A stretch of DNA of 64,000 nucleotides from Rhodamnia argentea (Eukaryota; Streptophyta; Magnoliopsida; Myrtales; Myrtaceae), in assembly GCF_020921035.1 (NCBI RefSeq), contig NC_063155.1, forward strand, positions 25,909,294-25,973,293, written 5' to 3'. This document shows positions 1 to 12,190 of the stretch, piece after piece (the stretch's first letter is position 1; every line of letters starts with the position of its first letter). The notes below the pieces were generated by a model. It was not told where the DNA came from. It searched no databases and saw only the letters and a list, made by a program, of their open reading frames with translations. A program made the position numbers and the translations under genes.

Positions 1-1737
1 TAAAACAATTAGATTCGATGGATTTTAACTACGAATTCTAGCCTAGTAAATAATATTGAATTTTCTAAGGATCAAGAAACAATAATCAGATTATCCTAAG
101 ACATCGGTCCGAGAAAATCAAGTCCGGGTAGTTGAGCCATCGTATCGTAGTCTTGAAACGGTTTTGCCTCCGAGCCTAGCCTTGACCGAACCCTAGTTGA
201 GAAAATACCAAAATGCCTTTAGTCGATTGTGCCAAATGACTAACCTGTCCTTATTTACCAAATTATCCAAATGCCTCTAGATATTATGCATATATGACGA
301 AATAGTTAATAGTTGACTAGACAAGCAGGCCCCCTTGTCACATCACCCTTGCCTCACCCCTATCATCTCACACTCTCTCTCTTCCCTTTTCTCTCTCCTC
401 TCTTCTCACTCATCGCCCCCCCAACCGGCAACCACACCTCTCTCTCCCCCTCTCTTTTTCTTTTGGCCGACCACCACCTCACCGCCACCACCTCCATCAA
501 CCATCGTCATCGTGCGCTGCCCGCTCGTCGCCGCTCATCCTCTACCCATGTCTCCCTCAATGAGCCCGCGACCCCTACCCAAACCAGCCCCGACCGCTAC
601 CCCGTCGCCCAAGCCGCCTACACCTCTACCACCCCCGGTCGAGCACCCACCAGCCATCGCCAAGCAACCCCCTCCGAAACCGTGTAACCCGTGAACCCGC
701 AATCCAAGCCCTCCGTCGCCCCATGCCGCCGCGAGCCGCCGACCCCCGAGCGCCATGAACTCGAGCTCCGCCGACTTGTCGTCACTTCGTCACCCTCCGG
801 CTAAGCCTTGCCGCCGCGACTTGCCACGCCACCCGAGGTCGTTGTCATCGCCCGAGTCGCCGCCGTCGTTGCCAACCGTCGTTTAGTCGTGAGATGACCC
901 TTTATCTCTAATTAGGACGTTAATTGCATTTAGAAATAGATTAATTAGTGTTAATTGTGGTTTAGTTAGTTAACCATTGTTGAGTTAGATTAGTAACCCG
1001 ACGCAGAGGAATAATAACAGGAAACTCTTTCCCAAAGGATATACTGAAAATTGATTGAAAATTATGCCGATTACATAAGGTGGGTGTCCTTTGTATAGAT
1101 AGGACCCCTTAAGAGATTACATACGAATCAAATCTAATCCTAATCAAATAAAAATCAAATCTAAATCAACAGAATTTAAATCAAATATTGTGATCGGATA
1201 TATAGCAAAGTTGCCTAAAATAGAAAAGCGCTCGAAAACCTATCTAAACGACTCCGAAATATGAAAATCCATTGTACGTCACAGCAAAGCACTAAGTATT
1301 CATCAGAAGGCCATTTCGCTTCAACCGACCAAATTTGAGCGCAATCTAAGGTCGGCGATCCCAAATCGATGAAATCTACCCGATTTCTGACGATCACGTT
1401 TTTCCAAAAAATCACACGCCGACTATTCTACATCGTAACCATGGTTAGGTTAATCGACCGCGATTAGTTTAGTTAACCCTGGTTAGTTATAAGTTAACTA
1501 TAGTTACTTTATGGTTGATCGTGATTAGTGTATTTAACCTGGGTTACTTTATTTTAATCATTATTGGAATAATCTACTGAGATTGAATTAGCTAATTATT
1601 ATGGGGCTAATTAATCGAAGTGGACCTAATTAATTAAATCTGTTTTAATTAATTATAATTGAGTTAATTAATTACAGTTGGTTAATTAATTACAGTGCTG
1701 CTAATTAACCCAGGTCGGAAAAATTAATTAATTAATA

Positions 1738-1738
<1 letters not shown>

Positions 1739-1806
<68 letters not shown>
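1739..1806. repeat. (ATT)n microsatellite
   Basis: About 22 uninterrupted trinucleotide units of TTA/ATT lie inside the AT-rich part of the left-hand repeat region. The lack of interruptions suggests it is still length-variable. Confidence 0.95.
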
Positions 1807-2657
1807 GTGATTGTCTGGTGATTGCTATATGCTTTAATTGTGTATATCTATATGGATATGATGATTGATCACTCTTAATGAAACGCAAAGCCCGATGGAT
1901 AATGCGTATTCATATGACTATGTGTGACCCAAGTTTTGAACATGAAAAATGGCCTCAAGCTGAGTTTTAAGTACGATCGTGTGTGCATTGGACTAAATGC
2001 AAAGATATAAAACGGCTTGGGTGCTTAGCATGCTTATGTTCTCACATGATGGTTACCGTCACCCTTGGATACTTGGGGACGAAGCCGACACCCTTGGATA
2101 CTTGGGGTCAAGCCTGGTATGTTCGTACAAAGGGTACTTGAAATCACATAGCTTATCGGATGCGGGTTGAGGTAAGGTGCGGATCGACACTCTCTACATG
2201 AATGCCCGATTGTTAGTCCATGCCGAGGGTATTTAGAACCACATGGCTTATCGGTCGCCGTTGCCGAAGGAATGAAACGAAGCCCGATCATGCCAGAAGA
2301 GCACCAACTGTCTAGTGTGTTGGGCCGAGTGACCGTTAGTAACCGAAAAACGTGTGATGTATTGTGCATGAAAGTTGTGATGAGTGTTCTGGTTGTGTGA
2401 ATTGATTTGTGTGCAATTGAATGACATGATACGTATTGTATAATGTGTGGACCAATGCGGGGTAAGCTTGCATGTGATTGATGATTGACTGTTGAATTGT
2501 GCCCGATCATGAGGTAACTAGAGCGTTGCGAGAGTCGCACGGTATTGATCCGTTATCGAGATTGATCTCGCTTGTTTAGGCCGCCCGAGCGAATTAGTGT
2601 CCTGCTCTGACTTAAGCGTTGACTCGCAGAGATTTTATATCTCACTCATTATTGTTG

Positions 2658-3011
2658 AATGTTTTCAAGACCGTAGAGATGGAAGTTCGTCCAGTTAGGT
2701 TTCGGGTCCCACTCGACCGGTCTTTCGATGTCGCGTACCATCCGATTCTAGGTTCGGATCGGGTCCGTGAACATCATGTGACAACCTTTTGGGTAGAGGA
2801 GGGGTTGGGGTACCTAGTACCCCACCACTTCAAAGCCCGATTCGTGCGTCACGGGGACTACCTCTTCGGGCCGATCCTCGGCTTTGAAGGGCCACCGACC
2901 TCGTTCCCTAAGGTCCAAACTTGGGATCCAATGGACATAGACACTGCGGACGGGGAAGTGGAGGACCCGGAGGAAGAGGACCTTGAGATACTGCCCGGCT
3001 ACTGTCTCTGA
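2658..3011 (+). CDS. hypothetical small acidic-tailed protein within repeat DNA
   Basis: This open frame of 117 codons plus stop, read from the ATG at 2658, is not a family I recognise. An upstream in-frame ATG at 2619 would lengthen it to 130 residues, and another at 2679 would shorten it to 110. The body is rich in basic and aromatic residues (a VPLDRSFDVAYHP segment, then two HHF/HHV-type patches). The last 30 residues are strongly acidic, with runs of Asp and Glu, and it ends in a Pro-Gly-Tyr-Cys-Leu tail. It has ordinary codon use and no intron signals. Its place inside repeat DNA suggests an accessory ORF of a retrotransposon rather than a host gene, but this is inference. Confidence 0.3.
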   Translation, partial: NVFKTVEMEVRPVRFRVPLDRSFDVAYHPILGSDRVREHHVTTFWVEEGLGYLVPHHFKARFVRHGDYLFGPILGFEGPPTSFPKVQTWDPMDIDTADGEVEDPEEEDLEILPGYCL

Positions 3012-3402
3012 GTGGGTGTTGGAGTGGAGACCTTTTGTGGTAGTTGAGGAGGGTGACGTTAGCCCCTTGTGTGGAGTTGTACATATGGAGTTAACCCCGC
3101 CCTGACCCTATATCTTTTTGGCGGTCGTACGGAGCAGCCCTGAAGAGCGGGCTTATAGATATTGTAGCTTCCCAAGGATTAATAAATATCTATGAATGAA
3201 AATAGTCTTTTGCTGATGTGTGATTTGATGGCCTACTTTTCTATTCCCACTATTTATATCATTGTCCGGAAAAGTAACACGTCCCGCATGCGATAAATCA
3301 AAATATAAAATGAATGGGTCGATAATGTGCCCGAGACGCCGTCCTTTAATGACATGAGGCGTTTGGTAAGGTTGTTGCGTATCCGGGGATCGAGGCGTAA
3401 CA

Positions 3403-4640
3403 ATTTTCGTGAAGTTTCGATGTGAATTAGATTTACCGAGGAGAAGAACAGCTTATACTATGGACATAAAAACTTTATCCACATTTATCCTGCTTCCCAC
3501 ATGGAAATTCGAAGTTATATCTCTCTTATATTCGAATTTATCTTGTCTTTAACTGCAACCAAATACGAGTAAGAACAAATCTTTAACCTAACTTTTATCA
3601 CGCCTACCAAACGTAACCTTATTTGCTTAACACGAACAACACAGCTATAATAGTATAAAAAGATATCAAGATAAATCATAATAAATTGAGTCGACATCGA
3701 GCAACATAAAATTATTGTACTATGGCACATTGAACAAACCATGTCTTTTTTCTTTCCTCATTAGAGAACAAACTATGTCAATAAAAGGAATTGGAGCATA
3801 AAACAGTGGTGTAGGCTTTTTTGTCCTAATATACAATGTCGATATTCAAAATTCCTATTTTCATTTGGAAAACTGTGAAAAAGGAAGTTGCATCCTTATG
3901 GTGAAAAAAAGTGAATCTAGAGCAGTATGCACCGGAGAAATTGGGAAGTGTTAAAAATAAGAAAAGGCAACTGCAGATTATGCTTTAGGACTTCATCTCT
4001 TTTAGCAAAGCAATGTTTGGTAAACAAACATGGAGATTAGCAACAACAACAAAAAAATCAGTTATTTAGAACCAGGTATTAGAAGGGATTTATTTCCTCA
4101 AGGAGTATGCAACCGGATCGGATTTACCCGAAAATTGGATCGGATCGCTCGAAAAACAGGTTTGAGAATCGGTTCCAATTCAAATCAATTTAAGAACAGG
4201 TTCTAATTTTTTGGAACCGATTGGAATCAGCCCGCTTCCCAATTCCAAGTGAAGATCCACCCGGGAATCAGATTGATTTTGGAACCGATTTTTAGCTACT
4301 GTTAAAAAAAAAAACCTAGTCTCGCTAGCGTCACCTCCTCTATTTTTGGTGGATTGTAATTTATATTGCTCATATTAGTAATTGTTGCTTTTGGCGGATA
4401 GTAAGTTTTATTATTCATCTTTTATTTTGAATCATTTCATTGTTACTCATGTTATTTTGCTGAAAAATAAAATGAGAAAAAGAAACAAAAGAAAAACAGG
4501 TTCTCGGTTAGACCCTTGAATCGGACCGAAAAACAGGGTAGGTTCCAAATAGGTTCCAAGACAAAAAAATAGGTTCCAGGTTCAAAAAGCTGAGAACTAG
4601 TTATAAAAAGGTAGGTTTTCGGTGCTAGATCTGGAACCTA
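3403..4640. other. intergenic, with a dispersed GGTTCC-rich repeat
   Basis: No gene is seen. Between about 4090 and 4625 the words GGTTCC, GGAACC and ACCGATT recur on both strands many times, which marks a degenerate interspersed repeat. Related fragments occur at about 5640-6130 and 62045-62160. The rest is AT-rich DNA without recognisable signals. Confidence 0.5.
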
Positions 4641-4647
4641 CCTACTA

Positions 4648-5493
4648 TAAGAGCACTAGAAGCGCCAACATTTGTGTACAACACTCAATTTAATGCCAAT
4701 ATTTTTTTGGATCACTTAAGTAACAATTTTTTTGAAAAAGGGTTATTTCAGTGCCAACTTTGGTAAGCTTCGCCGAAAATCTAACATGGCATCTACATGG
4801 CTCACCCGTTCAAGTTAGCAATAAAAAAAAAAGCCAAAAGTTTTAAAAATTGAAAAACTAAAAAATAAGCTTATAAAACTAAAAAAATGAAAAATAAAAA
4901 CTCTATGTTGCAGCGACTAGGGCTTGAAAGCCCTCGCCACCATCGCCCACCATCGCCGGCGATGGTGGGGGATGGCCGGCAACCACCATCTGTCACAAGC
5001 GAGGCCGCGCCAAGGACGGCAGGGCCTCGCCATTTCAGATCCGGGCGAGGCCTCTCCAACTTTGGGGAGGCCTTGTTTGCGGCCGGCGGAGGTCGCCGGC
5101 CACCGGGCTTGCCACCGCAATGGATCGATTTCTTTTTTTTTTAGTTATTTAGCTAATTTTTAAAATTTATTTTAATATTTTAAAAATATTTTAGCTTATT
5201 TTGTAAAAAAAATATTACACGTGGCGTCCACATTGACTGCTTTTTTAACAAAAAAAGATTGCTATGTAGACGCCATGTGAACTGAATTTTTTTTAAATCA
5301 CATAATATTAAAAACAAATGAAAAATGACATGTGTACTGTTTAGCCGGAATTGCAACTTAAGTGAATGTTTTTTTGCCTGAATTGGCATTTAAGTGATTG
5401 CTTTTTCTCCGATTTGGTACTTAAGTAATCCAAAAAAATATTGATACTAAAGTGATCGCCTTACACAAATATTGACACTCTATGTGTCTTTTT
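4648..5493. mobile_element. TIR element with GC-rich core (MULE/MITE-like)
   Basis: The left 100 or so bases (from AGAGCACTAG through CCAACATTTGTGTA and TTTTTTTGGATCACTTAAGT) are mirrored at the right end (TTACACAAATATTGACA, ACTTAAGTAATCCAAAAAAAT), giving imperfect terminal inverted repeats. The flanks show a near-match TACCTACT / TACCTATT that may be an eroded target duplication. The middle (about 4915-5115) is GC-rich and contains two short self-complementary blocks of the GGCGATGG / CCATCGCC kind. No transposase is encoded, so it is non-autonomous. The short open frames in the core occur on both strands and look fortuitous. Confidence 0.6.
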
Positions 5494-6235
5494 ACCTATT
5501 TTTTGCATCCAAGTAGCTTAATTGTAGGCAGGAAAGTTATAACACAAAAAAGTGAGGTGGTCCGTTGATAATAGAGAAAGTATAAGTATGGTTAAAGAAA
5601 GGAGTTATATGTTGCCAAACAGATTATGATAAATCGGTTTCAAGGTGTGTAGGGTAACTTTCACGTTTTAAAAATTTGGGAATCGTTTCCGACGGGTAAA
5701 TTTCAGGTTCCGGGAGGAGGAACCCATAACTTTGAACCTGAAATTTGTAACGAGCCTTTATGTTTTTCTTAATATATGTTTTCACGTGATCTCAATATAT
5801 TACATGGTAACGGATGAGTAGTATGTAATCCGAAACCATTAGTTTGAACTTCCATTTCTAACGATATTCATGACTAAGACTTTTATTTGATTAATGTTTC
5901 ATAGTCTTCATGTGTTTAAATATGAGCGATGGCAATAAGTGGTGGTCACTAAAGATGATAATTTACCACAATCGTTTAATTAAGAATATAGGTAGAACTT
6001 ATGTAAATCATGAAACCGACATGGTAGGTTTCGGGTTACATGGTATACGGGGTAGGTTCTAGATTCCAAAAAACATGGAAGTGATTTTGAGGGGTAGGTT
6101 CCAAGTTCTAAGAATCTAGAACCGCTCACCTCTAGCGAGTCATACGCGCCGACATTGGGATACTTACATTTCAACCCATTGGCAGGGTTTATTTGCAAGT
6201 TCAATTATGGTTGAAATGAGAATCACAAATGACCA
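5494..6235. other. intergenic, GGTTCC-type repeat fragments
   Basis: No gene is seen. Stretches near 5640-5760 and 6010-6130 again carry the GGTTCC / GAACC words of the repeat at 4090-4625. The remainder is AT-rich. Confidence 0.4.
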
Positions 6236-7250
6236 TGAAAAGTATTAAAAAGTCATAAACATATTGCATTGATACTTTGATATTAATTCAGTCATAAACA
6301 TTTTAATTGGACTAATTTAATTCTAAACCTTTTTCATGGGTTAATACCAAGAAAAATCCTAAATCGGTATACATATGACAAATTTATCCCAAAATATTTT
6401 ATTAACCATGAAAAATCTCAAACCGATACATTTGTAATAAATTAACCCCGAACTACTTTTTTACCACGAAAAATCGCAAATTTGTGCACCTATGATAAAT
6501 TTACCCATATCATAAAAAACTCCAAATTGATACACTCGTGACAAAGATAAGTAAAAATCCCAAACCGATACATTCATCAACCGCCACGTAATCCAACTCA
6601 ACATTTTGTGAGTTAGATTGAACAAAAACTAACGAATGATAAATTTATTACAGGTGTATCAATCTATGATAAATTTATCACAAGTATATCGGTTTGGAAT
6701 TTTTTGTGATAAAAAAAACGATACGAGATAAATTTACCACACGTGTACCACTTTGGGGTTTTCCAATGTATTAACCCTTTTTTCACCGATACCAATTAAG
6801 TTATTTCAGCTAATTTTAGCAAAAAATCATTGACGTGGATATCCATCATCATCCTATGTCGCAAACCGATGCTAGCATGGATATTTTAAATAATATTATA
6901 ATATTTTTTTTTGATAATTTCTTTTCATCCGTTTCCTTTAGATTTGGGCGAGAGCCTTCGGGCCCTCGCCCGCGGCTAGTGAGGGTCGGGGCCCTCGCCG
7001 CCCTAAATAAAAGGAAAAAAAAGAAAGTGAAAAAGAAAAGATAATAAAATTCGTAAAAAAAACTTCACGCCGATCATGTCATGTGAGATGGCCGACCTCC
7101 ACCTCGGCGATTTCCGATCAAAATTAACAGGATGGACTAAATTGATATAAATGAGAAAAAATTTAGGAATAGATTAGTCCAGATGAAAAGTTTAAGATTG
7201 AATTGATACAAATGCAATTGATTTATGATTTTTTTTATATATTTTTCCAT
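6236..7250. mobile_element. TIR element (MULE-like) carrying a nested MITE
   Basis: The left end (about 6240-6335) and right end (about 7140-7247) are inverted copies sharing ordered blocks such as ATAAACATATTGCATT, TTGGACTAATTTAATTC and CTAAACCTTTTTCAT in diverged form. The 9 bases before it (AAATGACCA, 6227-6235) and after it (AAATAACCA, 7251-7259) differ at one position. This is consistent with an aged 9-bp target duplication of the Mutator type. The core at about 6945-7006 is GC-rich with GGGCGAGAG / CCCTCGCC hairpin words, like the core of the element at 4648. A second element (about 6338-6777) sits inside the left half. No transposase is present. Confidence 0.6.
6338..6777. mobile_element. 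nested MITE with GGGTTAATAC termini
   Basis: The element begins GGGTTAATAC and ends in the reverse complement GTATTAACCC. The inverted similarity continues inward for about 50 bases (CCAAG/CCAATG, then AATCCTAAATCGGTATACAT against a diverged mate). The inside repeats motifs of the ACCGATACA and GACAAATTTATC type on both strands. T-rich words ending in TTTCA flank both sides and may be the target duplication. It interrupts the TIR element at 6236-7250 and is therefore younger than it. Confidence 0.65.
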
Positions 7251-7525
7251 AAATAACCAATCATGTATGTAAATACGAACTATGGGAGCAGTCTCGGTTT
7301 CTATTTTCCACGCTCCCAAAATTGCTATCGCCAAACTATCTCTAAAGAATAAATAAATATGCATTTTCATTTCTTCCTTGGCTTCACTCTTTCCCCTTAT
7401 TCTTCTCCTCCTCCTCCTCCTCCTCCTCTCAATCAAGACCCCCCAAAATCCTCCATTGATTCGATTTCATCACTCTCGGGGAAACCCAAAACCACCATAG
7501 CTTCTCTCCGTTCAAACCTTCGCGT

Positions 7526-7558
<33 letters not shown>

Positions 7559-7747
7559 AACTCTGATTCTCTCGCAATCCCCAATCGAATCCTCTGTTCA
7601 AATTGGGACTATTCTCAAATTTAGGGCTCGGCCGTCCAATCTCGCGATTTGGTCCGGTCCTCTCCTCGTTCTCGCTGGGATTAGCGCGCGGGGGCTCACG
7701 TCCGTCTTTCGGGTCGCGATTGTCGGCTTCTCTCCGGGTCGGGAAAG
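7251..7747 (+). promoter_or_regulatory. CUL3 promoter and pyrimidine-rich 5' leader
   Basis: The 0.5 kb before the CUL3 start codon holds a CTC trinucleotide run (about 7403-7428) and a CT dinucleotide run (about 7528-7553), then a GC-richer leader up to the ATG. Long CT tracts just upstream of the start are usual in plant 5' UTRs. No TATA box can be placed with confidence. Confidence 0.5.
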
Positions 7748-10746
7748 ATGAGCAACCCGCAGAGGAAGAGGAACTTCCAGATAGAGGCGTTCAAGCACAA
7801 GGTGGTGGTGGATCCCAAGTACGCCGACAAGACGTGGAAGATCCTGGAGCACGCTATTCACGAGATTTACAATCATAATGCCAGTGGTCTTAGCTTTGAA
7901 GAGCTCTACAGGTTCTCTCTCTCGCGCGCGCCTTTTGATTTACCTGTCCATTTTTGCGATTGTGTTTTGTGTCGATTGCGCGGCTAAGGATACCGTGTCG
8001 ATTGCGCGGCTAAGGATACCCCGTGCGCTGTCTCTGCATCCGATGTTCGGTCGGTGACTCAAGATTTGTTAATCGGATATGTGTATTGGTTGATTGAACG
8101 ATTTAGGCTATCTTGGTTTATTTTTCTTGGAGGTGGGGATTCCCTAGTTCGCGAGCTTGACCAAAGACGTGTTCTTGCAAGCCCTTCATGGCCGGTTGCG
8201 GTAGATAAGTCGGTTTACTCATTGATGCAGTATTGACTTTGATTCTGCTATTTTTCCCACGACACACTCGTGTCCTTGTGTTCGGTATTTTGCCTCGTTC
8301 ATTTGACCTTTGTTTGTTCTACGTAGCGTTCTTTTCCGGGCTAGACATCTCTAAAAGATTAAGCTCCTTAAAACAGAGTTATGTCTTTGGTTTGTTCTAG
8401 TTGTACCATTTAGGAAGTGCTTCTTTGGTTTATGATCTGCTAAGTTGCACTTTGAAAGGAGACATAGACATAGTAACGTTATCCTTTATTGAGTCTGGTA
8501 CAGTCGGGGCCCAACTCTTTGTTCCGCCTCCCCTATGGGCTGCGGCCTTTTGACTGGATATGAAGCTCCCTTTTGTATTGGTGTAATGCCAATTGGTTTG
8601 GTGTTCTGTAAGAAGCATCAAGGTGACAATGCATCCGCACTCTTCCTCTTTTATGCATTGGTATTGAGTTGTGACGGTTGTAATATTGTGATGTGCCTTG
8701 TTATATAGGAATGCCTACAACATGGTTCTGCACAAGTATGGTGAGAAGCTGTACACTGGATTGGTTGCAACCATGACTGCTCACCTAAAGGATATATCGA
8801 AATCCATCGAAGATGCCCAAGGAGGTTTGTTTCTGGAGGAACTAAACAGGAAATGGAACGATCATAATAAAGCACTGCAAATGATCAGGGACATTCTCAT
8901 GTACATGGATAGAACTTTCATCCAAAGTACCCGCAAAACCCCAGTTCATGAGCTTGGGTTGATTCTTTGGAGGGATAATGTTATCTACTCCAGCAAGATC
9001 CGCACTAGGCTTCTAGATACATTACTAGAACTAGTACTTAGAGAACGGACTGGCGAGGTCATCAATCGGGGTTTGATGAGGAACATAATTAAAATGCTGA
9101 TGGATTTAGGTTCTTCAGTTTATCAAGAAGAATTCGAACAGCCATTTCTGGAGGTGTCGGCCGAGTTTTACAAAGGCGAATCCCAGAAGTTTATTGAGTG
9201 TTGTGATTGTGGTGAGTATCTGAAGAAAGCTGAGAGGCGTCTTAATGAAGAAATGGAGAGAGTAACACACTACTTGGACGCCAAGAGTGAAGCTAAGATC
9301 ACAAATGTCGTGGAGAAGGAGATGATCGCAAATCACATGCTGGCATTGGTGCACATGGAGAATTCGGGCTTGGTGAACATGCTTCTCGACGATAAGTATG
9401 AAGACTTAGGAAGGATGTACAACTTGTTTCGTCGGGTTTCCAATGGTCTCTCAACCGTTCGAGATGTGATGACTTCTCATATAAGGGAGATTGGCAAGCA
9501 GTTAGTTACCGATCCTGAGAGGTTGAAAGACCCTGTTGAATTTGTTCAGCGGCTTTTGGATGAAAAGGATAAGTATGATAAGATCATAAGTTCTGCATTT
9601 AACAATGATAAGACGTTTCAGAATGCTTTAAATTCGTCCTTTGAATATTTCATCAACTTGAATGCTCGTTCTCCCGAATTCATTTCATTGTTTGTTGATG
9701 ATAAATTACGCAAAGGCTTGAAGGGTGTCAGTGAGGAGGATGTGGAGGTTATTCTTGATAAGGTGATGATGTTGTTCCGCTACTTGCAAGAAAAGGATGT
9801 GTTCGAGAAGTATTATAAACAGCATTTGGCAAAAAGGCTTCTGTCTGGAAAAACTGTTTCTGATGATGCAGAAAGGAGTCTCATTGTTAAGCTCAAGACT
9901 GAATGTGGATATCAATTCACTTCAAAGCTAGAAGGCATGTTCACTGATATGAAAACCTCCCAAGATACAATGCAGGGGTTCTACGCAAGCCACCCCGAGC
10001 TAGGAGAGGGCCCAACATTAACCGTTCAGGTTCTAACAACAGGCTCGTGGCCTACTCAACCTAGTGTGACGTGTAACTTGCCAGCTGAGATGTCGGCTCT
10101 CTGTGAGAAGTTCCGCTCATATTACCTTGGGACACACACTGGTCGGAGATTGTCTTGGCAAACAAATATGGGAACTGCAGACATAAAAGCAACTTTTGGG
10201 AAAGGGCAGAAGCATGAGTTGAATGTTTCCACATACCAAATGTGTGTGCTGATGTTATTCAACAATTCTGACCGACTGAGCTATAAAGAAATCGAACAAG
10301 CTACAGAGATCCCTGCTTCAGACTTAAAGCGGTGCCTGCAATCTTTGGCATGCGTCAAGGGAAAGAATGTTCTAAGAAAGGAGCCTATGAGTAAAGATAT
10401 CGGTGAGGATGACGCGTTCTTCGTCAATGATAAGTTTACAAGTAAGTTTTACAAGGTCAAGATAGGAACTGTTGTTGCACAGAAAGAGTCAGAACCTGAG
10501 AAACAGGAAACCCGGCAAAGAGTGGAGGAGGACCGGAAGCCCCAAATTGAGGCTGCAGTAGTGAGAATCATGAAATCAAGGAGGGTGTTGGATCATAATA
10601 ATATAATAATGGAGGTAACAAAGCAGCTGCAGTCGAGGTTTTTGGCCAATCCCACAGAGATAAAGAAGCGGATCGAGTCTCTCATTGAGCGTGATTTCTT
10701 GGAGAGAGATAATGTGGATAGGAAGCTGTACCGCTACTTGGCTTAG
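7748..10746 (+). CDS. CUL3: Cullin-3, scaffold of CUL3-BTB ubiquitin ligases
   Basis: Two coding exons, 7748-7911 and 8709-10746, join in phase 2 (AG|G, Arg55) and encode 733 residues, the usual length for plant CUL3A/B. The N-terminus matches the CUL3 signature (RNFQIEAFKHKVVVDPKYAD) and the rest is near-identical to the Arabidopsis proteins as I recall them. The N-terminal cullin repeats (about residues 20-370) bind BTB adaptors. The cullin homology domain (about 380-600) binds RBX1. The C-terminal winged-helix region carries the neddylation motif VRIMKSR, with Lys677 as the expected NEDD8 site. The protein acts in nucleus and cytosol, linking RBX1-bound E2 to BTB substrate receptors in hormone, light and stress signalling. 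The single 797-bp intron lies just after the first conserved block. A frame starting at 8698 inside the intron is a read-through artefact. Identity is secure. Confidence 0.97.
7970..8021. repeat. 26-bp direct tandem duplication in CUL3 intron 1
   Basis: The unit beginning TGTCGATTGCGCGGCTAAGG occurs twice head to tail with a period of 26 bases and no mismatch except at the junction. It lies 58 bases inside the intron and has no obvious role. A recent slippage event is likely. Confidence 0.9.
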
Positions 10747-12190
10747 ATGAAGTGGTTTGAGCAGATTACGTTTTCGCTTGTGGGAATGCTGGAATTGCAA
10801 ATGGTTTGTACTCTATTCGCTCAGTGGAAAAATTATTTTTGAACTTCAAGAGGTTCCATTTAGTTGCAAAATTTGAATTGCTCAGTTTGGTTAGACTACT
10901 TTAGGACCCCCTCTCCCTCTCTCTCCCTCTCTCTCCCTCCCTCTCTCTCTCTCCTCCTGGAGTAGAAAAGAAAAAGAATGCATTTTCACTGCAATACTTT
11001 GCTTCCTGTGACATCTAAAGCAGGTCGCAGCCCCATCCAAGAGGATAAGTTTATTGGTGAATGCCTAGTTTTGCCTTTTTGCTTTGACTTGCACTACTAT
11101 AATTTTGAACCAAGTTCTGAAGGACAAGAACGGGGAGAATTATGCTGATATTCCGTCGAGAGATTTGAGTTCTGCTTCTCAGCAGACTATCGATCTGTTC
11201 TGGCGTGCTCTATCAGTGCTCATTCGTGTTATATATTGCTGCCTGATGTGCACTGGCTGTCACATCTCGATGTGAATGCCTCGAGATTAATTTCGGTTGA
11301 ATTTTCTTGTTCCCAAAGAGCATGTTTTTGGGCACCCCTTCCCTAATACGCTACTAACTTTCTTAGCATCCACTAATGCAAGTCCGCATGTTCTGCCATT
11401 CGTATTAATGGGCACCAAGTCTCTGATCACGGCAATGTCCAGTATTGTCTGCTGCTAAATACTCAACTCCAGGCTTTTGTGCTTCATAGAGCCGGCGACA
11501 CGGTCAAGTTTACGTGGGTTACTCAGTAACAGGAAAAATCTAAGTCTGAAGTTGAGGATAACGCTGAATGTCTTCACAGTCCAGTCGGCCGATAATAGTC
11601 AGTTTTGAGAGAGAGTCGCCTTGAAATGAAGAGGATCATAGACATACGATTGGCTGAATAAATTGAGAAGAAATTAATCACATCCGGCTAAAATAACTTC
11701 GAATTTTGGCCTTTCTCATGGCACATGCTGCAGTCTCGACCTGAGCTTCACTCCGTCCAACAGTATCAAAATGATAAGAAGCTAATAGAATGTTTCAACC
11801 GCATGAATATGAAAGAATAATTATCTGCATCTTAATTTGCATAACGTTATGTTTCTCAAACATTCAAAGTCGGAATGCATATCTAAAGCGAGAGACAAGC
11901 CCGAAGGCCATTGAACTTTTTATTCATAATCACCAAAGAAGACACCTTTGCATAAAATGTTAAAAGGACCATTGGCAGCTGGAAGTGACAAAAAGTCACG
12001 TAATTATACGAAGTCATTCCACAAAATCTCAAGCTTTCAATGCTTCCATCACTCGTGCTCCTAAAATATTTCAATTTCCCAATGACAAGATGGTCATCTT
12101 CATTATGGGAACATTTCATCAGTCAAAAGCACAGAAAAAATTTGCATGAACTCGAACAATGTTGAAGAGCGATTAATTCCTTGATATAGT
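10747..12190. other. CUL3 3' UTR and CUL3/HAD convergent intergenic region
   Basis: The start of this stretch is the 3' UTR of CUL3, including a CT-rich microsatellite-like tract at about 10912-10955. The right side is probably the 3' UTR of the minus-strand HAD gene, whose stop is at 12191. Short open frames here show no family resemblance. I see no separate gene. Confidence 0.5.

Larger units (their letters stand above)
1..3402. mobile_element. LTR-retrotransposon-like repeat remnant, left end off-window
   Basis: No host gene is recognisable here. The tract has the feel of a plant LTR retrotransposon: a pyrimidine-rich and then GC-rich block (about 310-890), AT-rich spacers built from TTAATTA words (about 1440-1740), and a right part with one small ORF (2658-3011). 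After that come an untranslated stretch and a terminus-like end near 3402 (GAGGCGTAACA). The far end lies outside the window, so LTR pairing, a primer-binding site and target duplication cannot be tested. No gag, protease, reverse transcriptase or integrase motif is visible. It could instead be several unrelated repeats side by side. Confidence 0.35.

Noticed and set aside
313-756. Overlapping frames of 73-124 codons on both strands
   Set aside because: Pro/Ser/His/Thr- or Gly-biased composition caused by a pyrimidine-rich repeat; no family signature, and both strands are open.
8698-8708. ATG just before CUL3 exon 2 as the gene start
   Set aside because: It would lose the conserved CUL3 N-terminus; a perfect ATATAG acceptor lies at 8708 and exon 1 at 7748 restores it.
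11084-11275. 63-codon frame after CUL3
   Set aside because: Lies in 3' UTR/intergenic DNA, with no homology or start context.
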